A stretch of 64,000 nt of DNA from Mercurialis annua (taxonomy: Eukaryota; Streptophyta; Magnoliopsida; Malpighiales; Euphorbiaceae), in contig NC_065576.1 in the NCBI RefSeq assembly GCF_937616625.2, positions 25,962,628 to 26,026,627 of the forward strand. The letters run 5' to 3'. Positions 13,157 to 25,203 of the stretch are shown here, in pieces (positions within the stretch are counted from its first letter, which is position 1; every line of letters begins with the position of its first letter). The notes beneath the pieces were generated by a model. It saw only the letters and a program-made list of their open reading frames with translations. It was not told where the DNA came from and did no database searches. Made by a program: the position numbers and the translations under genes.

Positions 13157-14046
13157 CCGATCGACACGTTAAACAGACTTGAGACGTGACATAATAATAT
13201 AGCGTCCCTTTTGACACACGCTTTGCGTAAATAACCTAACCATGCTTAGGTAATCGGAACAACGCGTTAAGGAGATTTGAGACGCGACATACTAATCTAG
13301 CGTCACTTTTCACGCACCCTTTGCGTAATATAACCTAACCATGCTTAGGTAATCAGAACGACGCGTTCAATAGACTTGAGATGCGACATACTAATCTAGT
13401 CACTTTTCACACACACTTTGCGTAATATAACCTAACCATGCTTGGGTAATCGTAACGACGCGTTAAACAGACTTCAGACGCGACATACTAATCTATTGTT
13501 ACTTTTCACGCACACTTTGCGTAATATAACCTAACCATATGCTAAGGTAATCAGAACGACGAGTTAGATAGACTTAAGTCGCGACATACTAATCTATTGT
13601 CATTTTTCACGCAAACTTTGCATAATATAACCTAACCATGCTTAAGTAATTGGAATGACTCTTTAAATGGACTTGAGTCGCAACATACTAATCTATTGTC
13701 ATTTTTCACGCACACTTTGGTAATCGGAACGACGCGTTAGAGAGACTTGTGATGCGACATAAGCATGGAAATCAAAACGACGCGTTAAAAAGACTTGAGA
13801 CGCGCCATATAATCTGGCGTCACCTTTTACGCACACTTTGCGTAATATAAGCTAACCATGCTTAGGAAATCGGAACGACGCGTTAGAGAGACTTGAGACG
13901 CGACATACTATACTCTAGTGTCCCTTTTCACGCACACTTTACATAATATAACCTAACCATGCTTAGGAAATTGAAACGACGCGTTAGAGAGACATTAGAC
14001 GCGACATACTGATTTAACGTCACTTTTCACTCAAACTTTGCGTAAT
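13157..14046 (+). repeat. segmental duplication Y, copy 2
   Basis: Match of 8,898-9,787 at +4,259 bp. At 14,046 the monomer is truncated and jumps from CTTTGCGTAAT directly to CGGAACAACGCG, missing the palindrome part. This is a deletion junction specific to this copy. Confidence 0.83.
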
Positions 14047-15713
14047 CGGAACAACGCGTTAAAGAGACTTGTGGCACGAGATAAGCTTGGTAATCGAAAC
14101 GACGCTTTAAAGAGACTTGAGACGAATCATACTAACACACACTTTGCGTAATATAACCTAACCATGCTTAGATAATCGAAACGACGCGTTAAAGAGACTT
14201 GAGATTGGACATACTATTCTAGCGTCACATTTCACGCACACTTTGCGTAATATAACCTAACCCTGCTTAGGTAAACGGAACGACGCGCTAGAGAGACGTG
14301 TGACGCTAAGCATGGTAATCGAAATGATGCGTTAAAGAGACTTGAGGCACGACATACTAATCTAGCGTCACTTTTCACGCACACCTTGCGTAAAATAACG
14401 TAACAAGGCTTAGGTAATCATAACGACGCGTTAGATAGACATAAGACGCGACATACATATCAATTGTCTTTTTTCACGCACAACCTAACCATGCTTATGT
14501 CATCTGAACGACGCGTAAATAGACTTGAGATACGACATACTAATCTATTGTCATTTTTTATGCACACTTTGCGTAATATACCCTAACCATGCTTAGGTAA
14601 TCGGAACAACGCGTTAATGAGACTTGTGACCCGACATAAGCATGGTAATCGAAACAACGCGTTAAAGAGACTTGAGACGCGCCATACTAATCTAGCTTCA
14701 CTTTTTATGCACACTTTGAGTAATATAACCTAACCATGCTTAGGTAATCGGAACGACGCGTTAAAGAGACTTGAGACGCGACATACTAATCTAGCATCAC
14801 TTTTCACGCACACTTTGTGTAATATAACCTAGCCATGCTTAAGTAATCCGATCGACACGTTAAACAAACTTGAGACGCGGCATAATAATATAGCGCCACT
14901 TTTGACACACGCTTTGCGTAAATAACCTAACCATGCTTAGGTAATCGGAACAACGCGTTAAAGAGATTTGAGACGCGACATACTAATCTAGCGTCACTTT
15001 TCACGCACCCTATGCGTAATATAACCTAACCATGCTTAGGTAATCGGAATGACGCGTTCAATAGATTTGAGATGCGACATACTAATCTAGTCACTTTTCA
15101 CGCACACTTTGGGTAATATAACCTAACCATGCTTATATAATCGAAACGACGCGTTAAAGAGACTTGAGATTGGACATACTATTCAAGCGTTACTTTGCAC
15201 GCACACTTTGCGTAATATAACCTAACCCTGCTTAGGTATACGGAACGACGCGTTAGAGAGACGTGTGACGCGACCTAAGCATGGTAATCGAAATAATGCG
15301 TTAAAGAGACTTGAGACACGACATACTAATCTAGCGTCGCTTTTCACGCACACCTTGCGTAAAATAACCTAACAAGGCTTAGGTAATCAGAACGACGCGT
15401 TATATAGACTTAAGACGCGACATACATATCAATTGTCTTTTTTCACGCACAACCTAACCATGCTTAAGTAATCTGAACGACGCGTAAATAGACTTGAGAT
15501 GCGACATACTAATCTATTGTCATTTTTTATGCACACTTTGCGTAATATAGCCTAACCATGCTTAGGTAATCGGAACAACGCGTTAAAGAGACTTGTGACG
15601 CGAAATAAGCATGGTAATCGTAACGACGCGTTAAAGAGACTTCAGACGCGGCATACTAATCTATTGTTACTTTTCACACACACTTTGCATACTATAATCT
15701 AACCATGCATAAG
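14047..15713 (+). repeat. degenerate higher-order repeat, 0.97-kb step
   Basis: The CTAAGCATGG marker (14,306 and 15,274) and the truncated-monomer marker ACGCACAACC (14,476 and 15,445) recur 968-969 bp apart. This is a shorter version of the 1.7-2.7 kb steps to the left. Monomers between them include the GAGATTGGACATACTATTC variant. No gene or insertion is seen. Confidence 0.8.
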
Positions 15714-16241
15714 GTAATCGGAACGACGCGTTAGAGAGACTTGTGACGCGACATAAGCATGGTAAATCGAAACGACGTGTTAAAGATACTTAAGACGCGA
15801 CATACTAATCTAGCTTCACTTTTCACGCACATTTTGCGTAATATAACAACCATGATTAGGTATCGGATCGACACATTAAAGAGACTGAAGACGCGACATA
15901 CTAATCTAGCATTACTTTTCTCGCACACTTTGCGCAATATAACCTAACCATTCTTTGGTAATCGGAACGACGCGTTAAAGAGACTTGAGACGCGACATAC
16001 TAATCTATTTTTACTTTTCACGCACGCTTTGCGTAATATAACCTAACCATTGTTAGGTAATCGGAACGACCCGTTAGAGAGACTTGTGACGCGACATAAG
16101 CATGGTAATCAAAACGACGCGTTAAAGAGACTTGAGACGCGATATACCAATCTAGTGTCAATTTTCACGTACACATTGCATAATAAAACCTAACCATGCT
16201 TAGGTAATTGGAACGACGAGTTAGATTGACCTAAGACGCGA

Positions 16242-16487
16242 CATACTAATCAATTGTCATTTTTCACGCATACATTGCGTAATATTACCTAACCATGCTT
16301 ATGTAGTTGGAATGACGAGTTAAATGGACTTGAGACGCGACATACTAATCAATTGTCATTTTTCACGCACCCTTTGGGTAATATAACCAAACCATGTTTA
16401 GGTAATCGGAACGATGTGTTAGAGAGACTTCTGACGCGACATAAGCATGGTAATTGAAAAGACGCGTTAAAACGACTTTAGACGCGC
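16242..16487 (+). repeat. 246-bp tandem duplication, copy 1
   Basis: CATACTAATCAATTGTCATT at 16,242 recurs at 16,488, and ATGTAGTTGG at 16,301 recurs at 16,547, both 246 bp apart. The unit equals two long monomers plus one short monomer (99+99+48). Confidence 0.9.
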
Positions 16488-16733
16488 CATACTAATCAAT
16501 TGTCATTTTTCACGCACACATTGCGTAATATTACCTAACCATGCTTATGTAGTTGGAATGACGCGTTAAATGGACTTGAGACGCGACATACTAATCAATT
16601 GTCATTTTTCACGCACCTTTTGGGTAATATAACCAAACCATGCTTAGGTAATCGTAACGATGTGTTAGAGAGACTTCTGACGTGACATAAGCATGGTAAT
16701 TGAAAAGACGCGTTAAAACGACTTTAGACGCGT
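16488..16733 (+). repeat. 246-bp tandem duplication, copy 2
   Basis: Second copy, nearly identical to the first. It also contains the GACTTCTGACG short monomer, followed by AATTGAAAAGACGCG. The paralogous block about 1.6-1.9 kb to the right has only one copy. Confidence 0.9.
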
Positions 16734-19733
16734 CATATTAATCTAGCGTCACTTTGTACGCACACTTTGCGTAATAGAACGTAACCATGCTTAAGAAATA
16801 GGAATGACGCGTTAGAGAGACTTGAGACGCCCATACTAATCTAGTTTAACTTTTCACTCACACTTTGCATAATATAACCTAACCATGCTTAGGAAATCGG
16901 AACGACGCATAAAAGAGCCTTGATACGGGATATTCTAATCTAGCATCACCTTTCACGCACACCTTGCGTAATATAACCTAACCATGCTTAGGTAATTGAA
17001 ACGACACGTTAAAGAGACTTGAGAGGCGACATACTAATCTAGCATTACTTTTCTCGCACACTTTGCGTATACAACCTAACCATTTTTGGGTAATCGGAAC
17101 GACGCGTTAAAGAGACTTGAGATTCGACATACTAATCTATTGTTACTTTTCACGCACACTGTGCGTAATATAACCTAACCATTCTTAGGTAATCGGAACG
17201 ACCCGTTCGAGAGACTTGTGACGCGACATAAGCATGGTAATCAAAACGACGCGTTAAAGAGACTTGAGATGTGATATACTAATCTAGCGTCAGTTTTCAC
17301 GTACACATTGCATAATATAGCCTAACAATGCTTAGGTAATCGGAACGATGAGTTAGATTGTCCTAAGATGCGACATACTAATCTATTGTCATTTTTCACG
17401 CACACTTTGCGTAATATTACCTAACCATGCTTAAGTAATTGGAACGACGCGTTAAATGCACTTAAGACGCGACATACTAATCTATTGTCATTTTTCTTGC
17501 ACACTCTGCGTGATATAACCTAAACCATGCTTAGGAAATCGGAACGATGCGTTAAAAAGACATTAGACGCGCCATATTAATCTAGCGTCAGTTTGTACGC
17601 ACACTTTGCGTAATATAACCTAACCATGCTGAGGAAATTGGAACGACGCGTCAGAGAGACTTGAGACGCCCATACTAATCTAGTTTCACTTTTCACGCAC
17701 ATTTTGCGTAATATAACGTAACCATGCTTAGGTAATCGGAACGACGCGTTAAAGAGACTGAAGACGCGACATACTAATCTAGCATTACTTTTCTCGCACA
17801 CTTTGCGCAATATAACCTAACCGTTCTTGGGTAATCGGAACGACGCGTTAAAGAGACTTGAGACGCGATATACTAATCTATTTTTACTTTTTACGCACGC
17901 TTTGCGTAATATAACCTAACCATTGTTAGGTAATCGGAACGACCCGTTAGAGAGACTTGTGACGCGACATAAGCATGGTAATCAAAACGACGCGTTAAAG
18001 AGACTTGAGACGCGATATACCAATCTAGTGTCAATTTTCACGTAAACATTGCATAATAAAACCTAACCATGCTTAGGTAATTGGAACGACGAGTTAGATT
18101 GACCTAAGACGCGACATACTAATCTATTGTCATTTTTCACGCACACATTGTGTAATATTACCTAACCATGCTTAAGTAGTTGGAATGACGCGTTAAATGG
18201 ACTTGAGACAAGATATACTAATCTATTGCCATTTTTCACGCACCCTTTGGGTAATATAACCAAATCATGCTTAGGTAATCGGAACGATGTGTTAGAGAGA
18301 CTTCTGACGCGACATAAGCGTGGTAATTGAAAAGACGCGTTAAAAAGACTTTAGACGCGCCATATTAATCTAGCGTCACTTTGTACGTACACTTTGCGTA
18401 ATATAACGTAACCATGCTTAGGAAATCGGAATGACGCGTTACAGAGACTTGAGACGCTCATACTAATCTAGTTTCACTTCACTCACACTTTGCATAATAT
18501 AACCTAACCATGCTTAGGAAATCGGAACGACGAATAAAAGAGCCTTGAGACGGGACATTCTAATCTAGCATCACCTTTCACGCACACCTTGCGTAATATA
18601 ACGTAACCATGCTTAGGTAATCGAAACGACACGTTAAAGAGACTTGAGAGGCGACATACTAATCTAGCATTACTTTTCTCGCACACTTTGCGTAATATAA
18701 CCTAACCATTCTCGGGTAATCGGAACGACGCGTTAAAGAGACTTGAGATGCGACATACTAATCTATTGTTACTTTTCACGCACACTGTGCGTAATATAAC
18801 CTAACCATTCTTAGGTAATCGGAACGACCCGTTAGAGAGATTTGTTATGCGACATAAGCATGGCAATCAAAACGACGCGTTAAAGAGTCTTGAGACGAGA
18901 TATACTAATCTAGCGTCACTTTTCACGTACACATTGCATAATATAGCCTAACAATGCTGAGGTAATTGGATCGAGTTAGATTGACCTAAGATGCGACATA
19001 CTAATCTACTGTCATTTTTCACGCACACTTTGCGTAATATTACCTAACCATGCTTAAGTAATTGGAACGACGCGTTAAATGCACTTAAGAAGCGATTGTC
19101 ATTTTTCTTGCACACTCTGCGTGATATAACCTAACCATGCTTAGGTAATCGGAACGATGCGTTAAAAGGACATTAGACGCACCATATTAATCTAGCGTCA
19201 GTTTGTACGTACACTTTGCGTAATATGACCTAACCATACTGGGGAAATTGGAACGACGCGTTAGAGAGACTTGAGACGCCCATACTAATCTAGTTTCACT
19301 TTTCACGCACATTTTGCGTAATATAACCTGACCATGCTTAGGAAATTGGAACGACGCGTTAGAGAGACTTGAGACGCGACATACTGATCTAAAGTCACTT
19401 TTCAAGGACACTTTGCGTAATATAACCATGCTTAGAGGTAATCGGAACGACGCGTTAAAGAGACTTGTGACGCGAGATAATCATGGTAACGACATACTTA
19501 AATAGCATCCCTATTCACGCACACTTTGCATAAAATAACCTAACCATGCATAGGTAATCGGAGCGACGCGTTAAAGAGACTTGTGACGCGACATACTATT
19601 CTAGTGTCACTTTAAACGCACACTTTTAATATAACTTAACCATGCTCAGGTAATCGGAAAGACGCGTTACAGAAACTTGTGATGTGACATACTTAAATTG
19701 CATCACTTTTCAAACACACCTCGCGTAATATTA

Positions 19734-19748
19734 CCTAAGCATGGTTAT
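19734..19748. other. orientation-switch junction at the monomer palindrome
   Basis: Forward monomers end in CTCGCGTAATATTACC. The sequence then reads CCTAAGCATGGTTAT and continues TTATATTACGCAAAGTGTGC, which is the reverse complement of the monomer. The junction is the near-palindrome itself, so the flanks form an inverted repeat centred here. The paralog at 42,391-42,410 has the same left flank (CACCTCGCGTAATA) but continues forward, so it preserves the unswitched arrangement. Confidence 0.92.
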
Positions 19749-22700
19749 CTTATATTACGCAAAGTGTGCGTGAAAAGTGAAGCTAGATTAGTATGTCGCG
19801 TCTCAAGTCTCTTTATCGTCTGATTACCATGGCTAGGCTATATTACTCAAAGTGTGTGTGAAAACTGACGCTAGATTAGTATGTCGCGTCTCATGTCTCT
19901 TTAACGCGTCGTTCCGATTACCTAGGTATGGTTAGGTTATATTACGCAAAGTGTGCAGGAAAAGTGACAACATATTAGTATGTCATTTCTCAAGTCTCTC
20001 TAAAGCTTCGTTCTAATTACCTAAGCATGGTTAGGTTATATTATCAAAAGTGTGCATGAAAAGTGACGCTAGATTAGTAATCCGCGTCTCATGTCTCTTT
20101 AACGCGTCGTTCCGATTACCTAAGCATAGTTAGGTTATATTACGCAAAGTGTGCGTCAAAAGTGCCGCTAGATTAGTGTGTCTCGTCACAAGTCTCTTTA
20201 ACACGTCGTTCTGATTAGCTCAACATGGTTAGGTTATATTACGCGAAGTCTGCGTGAAAAGTTACGCTAGCTTAGTATGTCGCGTCTCAAGTCTCTATAA
20301 CTCGTCGTAGCGATTACCTAAGCATGGTTAGATTATTTTACGTAAAGTGTGCGTGAAATGTGACGCTAAACTAGTATTTCCCGTCTCCAGTCTCTTTAAT
20401 GCGTTGTACCGATTACCTAAGCATGGTTAGGTTATATTATGCAAAGTGTGCATGAAAAGTGACGCTAGATTAGTACGTCGCATCTAGAGTCTCTTTAACG
20501 CGTTGTTCTGATTACCTAAGAATGGTTAGGTTATATTATGCAAAGTGTGCCTAAAAAGTGACGCTATATTAGTGTGGCGCGTCTCAAGTCTATTTAACGC
20601 ATCGTTTCGATTGCCTATGGGTTAGGTTATATTACGCAAATAGTTCGTGAAAAGTGACACTAAGTTAGTAAGTCGCGTCTCAAGTCTCTATAACGCGTCG
20701 TTCCGATTACCTAAGCATGGTTAGGTTATATTACTAAAAGTTTGCGCAAAGAGTCGCTTGATTAGTATGCCGCGTCTCAAGTGTCTTTAACAGGTCGTTT
20801 CTATTACCATGCTTATGTTGCGCAACAAGTCTCTCAAATGCGTCGTTCTGATTACCTATCCATGGTTAGGTTATATTATGCAAAGTGTGCGTGAAAAGCG
20901 ACGCTAGATTAGTATGTCACGTCACAAGTCTCTCTAACGCGTCGTCCCGATTACCTTAAGCATGGTTAGATTATATTACGCAAAGAGTGCGTGAATAGTG
21001 ACGCTAGATTAGTATGTCGCCTCTCAAGTCTATTTAACGCATCGTTCAGATTATCTAAGCATGGTTATGTTATATTACGCAAAGTTTGCGTAAAAGGGAT
21101 GGTAGATTAGTAAGGCGCGTCTTAAGTCTCTTTAACGCGTCGTTTCGATTACCATCCTTATGTCGTGTCACAAGTCTCTCTAATGCGTCGTTCTGATTAC
21201 CTAAGCATTGTTCGGTTATATTACGGAAAGTTTGCATAAAAACTGATGCTAGATTAGTATGTTGCGTCACAAGTCTCTCTAACGTGCGTTCTAATTACGT
21301 AAGCATGGTTAGGATATAATACGCAAATAGTGCATGAAAAGTGACACTAGGTTAGTAAGTCACGTCTCAAGTCTCTTTAACGCGTTGTTCCGATTGCCTT
21401 AGCATGGTTATATAATATTAAGCAAAGTTTGCGTTGAAAGTGCCGCTAGATTAGTATGTCGTGTCACAAGTTCCTTTAACTCGTCGTTCCGATTACCTAA
21501 GCACGGTTAGATTAAATTACGCAATGTGTGCGTGAAAAGTTATGCTAGACTAGTATGTCGCGTCTCAAGTCTATTTAACGCGTCGTTCCGATTACCTATG
21601 CATGGTTTGGTTATTTTACGCAAAATGTGCGTGAAAAGTGACGCTAGACTATTATAACGCGTCTCAAGTCTCTTTAACGCGTCGTTTCTATTAACTAAGC
21701 ATTATTGGATTATATTATGCAAAGTGTGCGTGAAAAGGAACGCTAGATTAGTATGTCGCGTCTCAAGTCTCTTTAACGCGTCGTTAAGTGTACCTAAGCA
21801 TGGTTAGGTTATATTACGCAAAGTGTACGTGAAAAGCGACGCTAGATTAGTATGGCGCGTCTCAAGTCTCTATAACGCGTTGTTTCGATTTTCATATGCT
21901 TATGTCGCGTCAAACGTCTCTCTAACGCGTCGTTACAATTACCTAAGCATGGTTATATATTACCCAATGTGTGCGATATAAGTGCCGCTAGATTTGTATG
22001 TTGCATCAAAAGTCTCTCTAAAGTGACGCTAGATTAGTAAGTATGGTTAGGTTATATTACGCAAGGTGTGCGTGAAAAGTGACGCTAGATTAGTAAGTCG
22101 CGCCACAAGTCTCTCTAACGTGTCGTTCCGATTACCTAAGCATGGTTAGGTTATATTACGCAAAGAGTGCGTGAATAGTGACGCTAGATTAGTATGTCGC
22201 GTCTAGAGTCTCTTTAACGCGTCGTTCCGATTACCTAAGAATGGTTAGGTTATATTACGCAAAGTGTGTGTGAAAAGTGACGCTAGATTAGAATGTCGCC
22301 TAACAAGTCTCTCTAACGCGTCATTCTGAATACCTAAGTATGGTTAGGTTATGTTACGCAAAGTATGCGTGAAAAGTGACGCTAGAGTAGTATGTAGCGT
22401 CTCAAGTCTCTTTAACGCGTCATTTCGATCACCATGCTTATGTCGCGTCACAAGTCTCTCTAACGCGTCGTTCCAATATCCTAAGCATAGTTAGGTCATA
22501 TAACGAAAAGTCTGCTTGAAATGTGACGCTAGATTAGTAAGTCGTGTCTCATGTCTCTTTAACGCGTTATACCGATTACCTAAGCATGGTTAGGTTATAT
22601 TATGCAAAGTGTGCGTTAAAAGTGCCGCTAGATTAGTATGTCAGATCACAAGTCTCTTTAATGCGTCGTTCCGATTACCTAAGCATGGTTAGGTTATATT

Positions 22701-23182
22701 ACGCAAAGTGTCGTGAAAAGTGACGCTATATTAATATGTCGCATCTCAAGTCTCTTTAACGCGTTATTTCGATTACCATGCTTGTGTCGCGTTACAAGTC
22801 TCTCTCTAACGCGTTGTTCCGATTACCTATAGGCATGGTTATCTAATATTACGCAAAGTGTACGTGAAAAGTGACGCTAGATTAGTATGATAAGTCACAA
22901 GTCTCTCTAACGCGTCATTCCGATTACCTAAGCATGGTTAGGTTATATTATGCAAAGTTAGCGTGAAAAGTGACAATAGATTAGTAAGTCGCGTCATAAG
23001 TCTCTTTAACTCAACGTTCCAATTACCTAAGCATGGTTAGGTTACAATACACAAAGTGTGCGTTAAAAGTGCCGCTAGATTAGTATGTCGCGTCACAAGT
23101 GTTTTTAACGCGTCATTCCGTTTACCTAAGCATGGTTAGGTTATATTTAGAAAATTGTGCGTGAAAAGTGATGCTAAATTAT

Positions 23183-25203
23183 TATGTCGTGTCTCAAGTC
23201 TCTTTAATGCGTCGTTCTGATTACCCAAGCATGGTTAGGTTTTTATACGCAAAGTATGCATGAAAAGTGACGCCAGATTAGTATGTCGCGTCTCAAGTCT
23301 CTTTGACGCGTCGTTCTGATAACCCAAGCATGGTTAGGTTGTATTACGCAAAGTGTGCGTGAAAATTGATGCCAGATTAGTATGTCGTGTCTCAAGTCTC
23401 TTTAACGCGTCGTTCCGATTACCTAAGCATGGTTAGGTTATATTACGCAAAGTGTGCGTGAAAAGTGATGCCAGATTAGTACGTCGGGTCTCAAATCTCT
23501 TTAACGCATCATTCCGATTACCTAAGCATAGTAAGGTTATATTACGCAAAGTGTGCGTGAAAAGTGACGCTAGATTAGTATGTCGCGTCTCAAGTCACTT
23601 TAACTCGTCGTTCCGATAACCTAAGCATGGTTAGGTTATATTACGCAAAGTGTGCGTGAAAAGTGACGCTAGATTAGTAAGTCGCGTCACAAGTCTCTCT
23701 AACGCGTCGTTCCGATTACCTAAGCATGGTTAGGTTATATTACACAAAGTGTGTGAAAAAGTGACACTAGATTAGTACGACGCGTCTCAAGTCTCTCTAA
23801 CACGTTTTTCCAACTACCTAAGGATGGCTAGGTTATATTACGCAAAATGTGCGTGAAAAGTGATGCTAGATTAGTATGTCGCGTATCAAGTCTCTCTAAC
23901 GAGTCGTTCCGATTTCCTAAGCATGGTTAGCTAATATTACGCAAAGTGTGCGTAAAAAGTGACGCTAGATTAGTATTACGCGTCTCAAGTCTCTTTAACG
24001 CGTCATTTCGATTACCATGCTTATGTCGCGTCACAAGTCTCTCTATTCATCGTTCCGATTACCTAAGCATGGTTAGGTTATATTACGCAAAGTGTGCGTG
24101 AAAAGTAACAATAGATTAGAATGTCGCCTCTTAAGTCTCTCTAACGTTTCGTTCCGATTACCTAATCATGGTAAGGTTATATTACGCAAAGAGTGCGTGA
24201 AAAGTTATGTTAGATTAGTATGTCGCGTCTCAAGTCTATTTATCGCGTCGTTCTGATTACCTAAGCATGGTTATGTTGTATTACGCAAAATGTGCGTGAA
24301 AAATGACAATGGATTAGTATGTCGCGTTTCAAGTCTATCTAACGCGTCTTTCCGATTACCTAAGCATGGTTAGGTAATATTACGCAAAGTGTGCCTGAAA
24401 AGTGACGCTAGATTAGTATGTCGCATCTCAAGTCTCTTTAACGCGTCGTTTCAATTACCATGCTTATCTCGCGTCATAAGTCTCGTTAACGCGTCGTTAC
24501 AATTACCTAAGCATGGTTAGGTTATATTAAGCAAAGAGTGCGTGAAAAGAGGCGCTGGATTAGTATGTCGCGTCCCTAGTTCTCAAACGCGTCGTTCCGA
24601 TTTTCTAAGCATGGTTAGGTTATATTACGCAAAGTGTGCATTTAAGGTGATGCTAGATTAGTATGGCGAGTTTCAAGTCTCTTTAATGCGTTGTTTCGAT
24701 TACCATGCTTATTTCGCGTCACAAGTCTCTCTAACGCGTCTTTCCGATTACCTAAGCACGGTTAGGTTATATTATGCAAAGTGTTCGTGAAAAATGACAA
24801 TTGATTAGTATGTCGCTTCTCAAGTCTATCTAACGCATCGTTCAGATTACCTAAGCATGGTTAGGTTATATTACGCAAAGTGTGCTTGAAAAGTGACACT
24901 AAATTATTATGTCGCGTCTAAATTCTCTTTAACGCGTTGTTCCGATTACCTAACCATGGTTATGTTATATTATGAGAAGTGTGTGTAATGAGTGACGCTA
25001 GATTAGTATATCACATCTCAAGTCTCTTCAGCGCGTCATTCCGATCTCCTAAACATGGTCAGGATATATTACGCAAAGTGAGCGTAAAAGGTGATGCTAG
25101 ATTAGTATGTCGCGTCTAAAGTTCTCTAACGCGTTGTTCCGATTTCCTAGGCATGGTTTGGTTATATAACGCAAAGTGTACGTGAAAAGTGACACTAGAT
25201 TAC
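23183..25203 (-). repeat. higher-order repeat unit A, 2,021 bp
   Basis: Tandem with unit B. TATGTCG(T/C)GTCTCAA marks the edges at 23,183, 25,204 and 27,126. Shared private variants are GTTAGGTTTTTATACGC (23,234 and 25,255), CGCCTCTTAAGTC (24,125 and 26,047) and GAGGCGCTGGATTAG (24,549 and 26,471). Unit A is exactly 99 bp longer because it has one extra monomer around 23,297-23,400. Confidence 0.93.

Larger units (their letters stand above)
10644..13500 (+). repeat. segmental duplication X, copy 2 (carries the MITE)
   Basis: Paralog of 3,990-6,460. It overlaps the end of duplication Q, so the region has been copied more than once. Collinearity resumes directly after the MITE, with CCATTCTTGG at 11,554 matching 4,510. 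It runs through AGCAATTGG at 11,958 and the CCTAAGCATGG marker at 12,618 to about TGGGTAATCG at 13,443, which matches 6,401. Beyond that point one monomer is extra in the left copy. Confidence 0.83.
1..19733 (+). repeat. 99-bp satellite array, forward-oriented domain I
   Basis: Continuous head-to-tail monomers in which the near-palindrome CCTAACCATGCTTAGG recurs about every 99 bp, followed by a GACGCGTTAAAGAGACTTGA block, a CATACTAATCTAGCGTCAC block and CACGCACACTTTGCGTAATA. From about 1,140 onward, short monomers of about 48 bp are interspersed. They are recognised by GACATAAGCATGGTAATCG. Monomers differ from each other mostly by substitutions and by small deletions that are inherited by whole higher-order copies. 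The only foreign sequence is the MITE at 11,154-11,535. No gene is seen. Confidence 0.97.
15714..19733 (+). repeat. higher-order block related to the 4,787-bp unit and to 38.2-42.4 kb
   Basis: The rare monomer CATGGTAAATCGAAACGACG near 15,755 recurs at about 52,870, 57,660 and 62,448, inside the 4,787-bp unit. Within the block, 15,864-17,7xx repeats from 17,737 at +1,873 bp (GATATACC at 16,141 and 18,014; TTCTT(T)GG at 15,951 and 17,824). That offset drops to 1,625 bp after the extra 246-bp copy at 16,488. The right end is collinear with about 41,900-42,400 (CTTAGAGGTAATCGG at 19,431 and 42,067). Confidence 0.8.
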
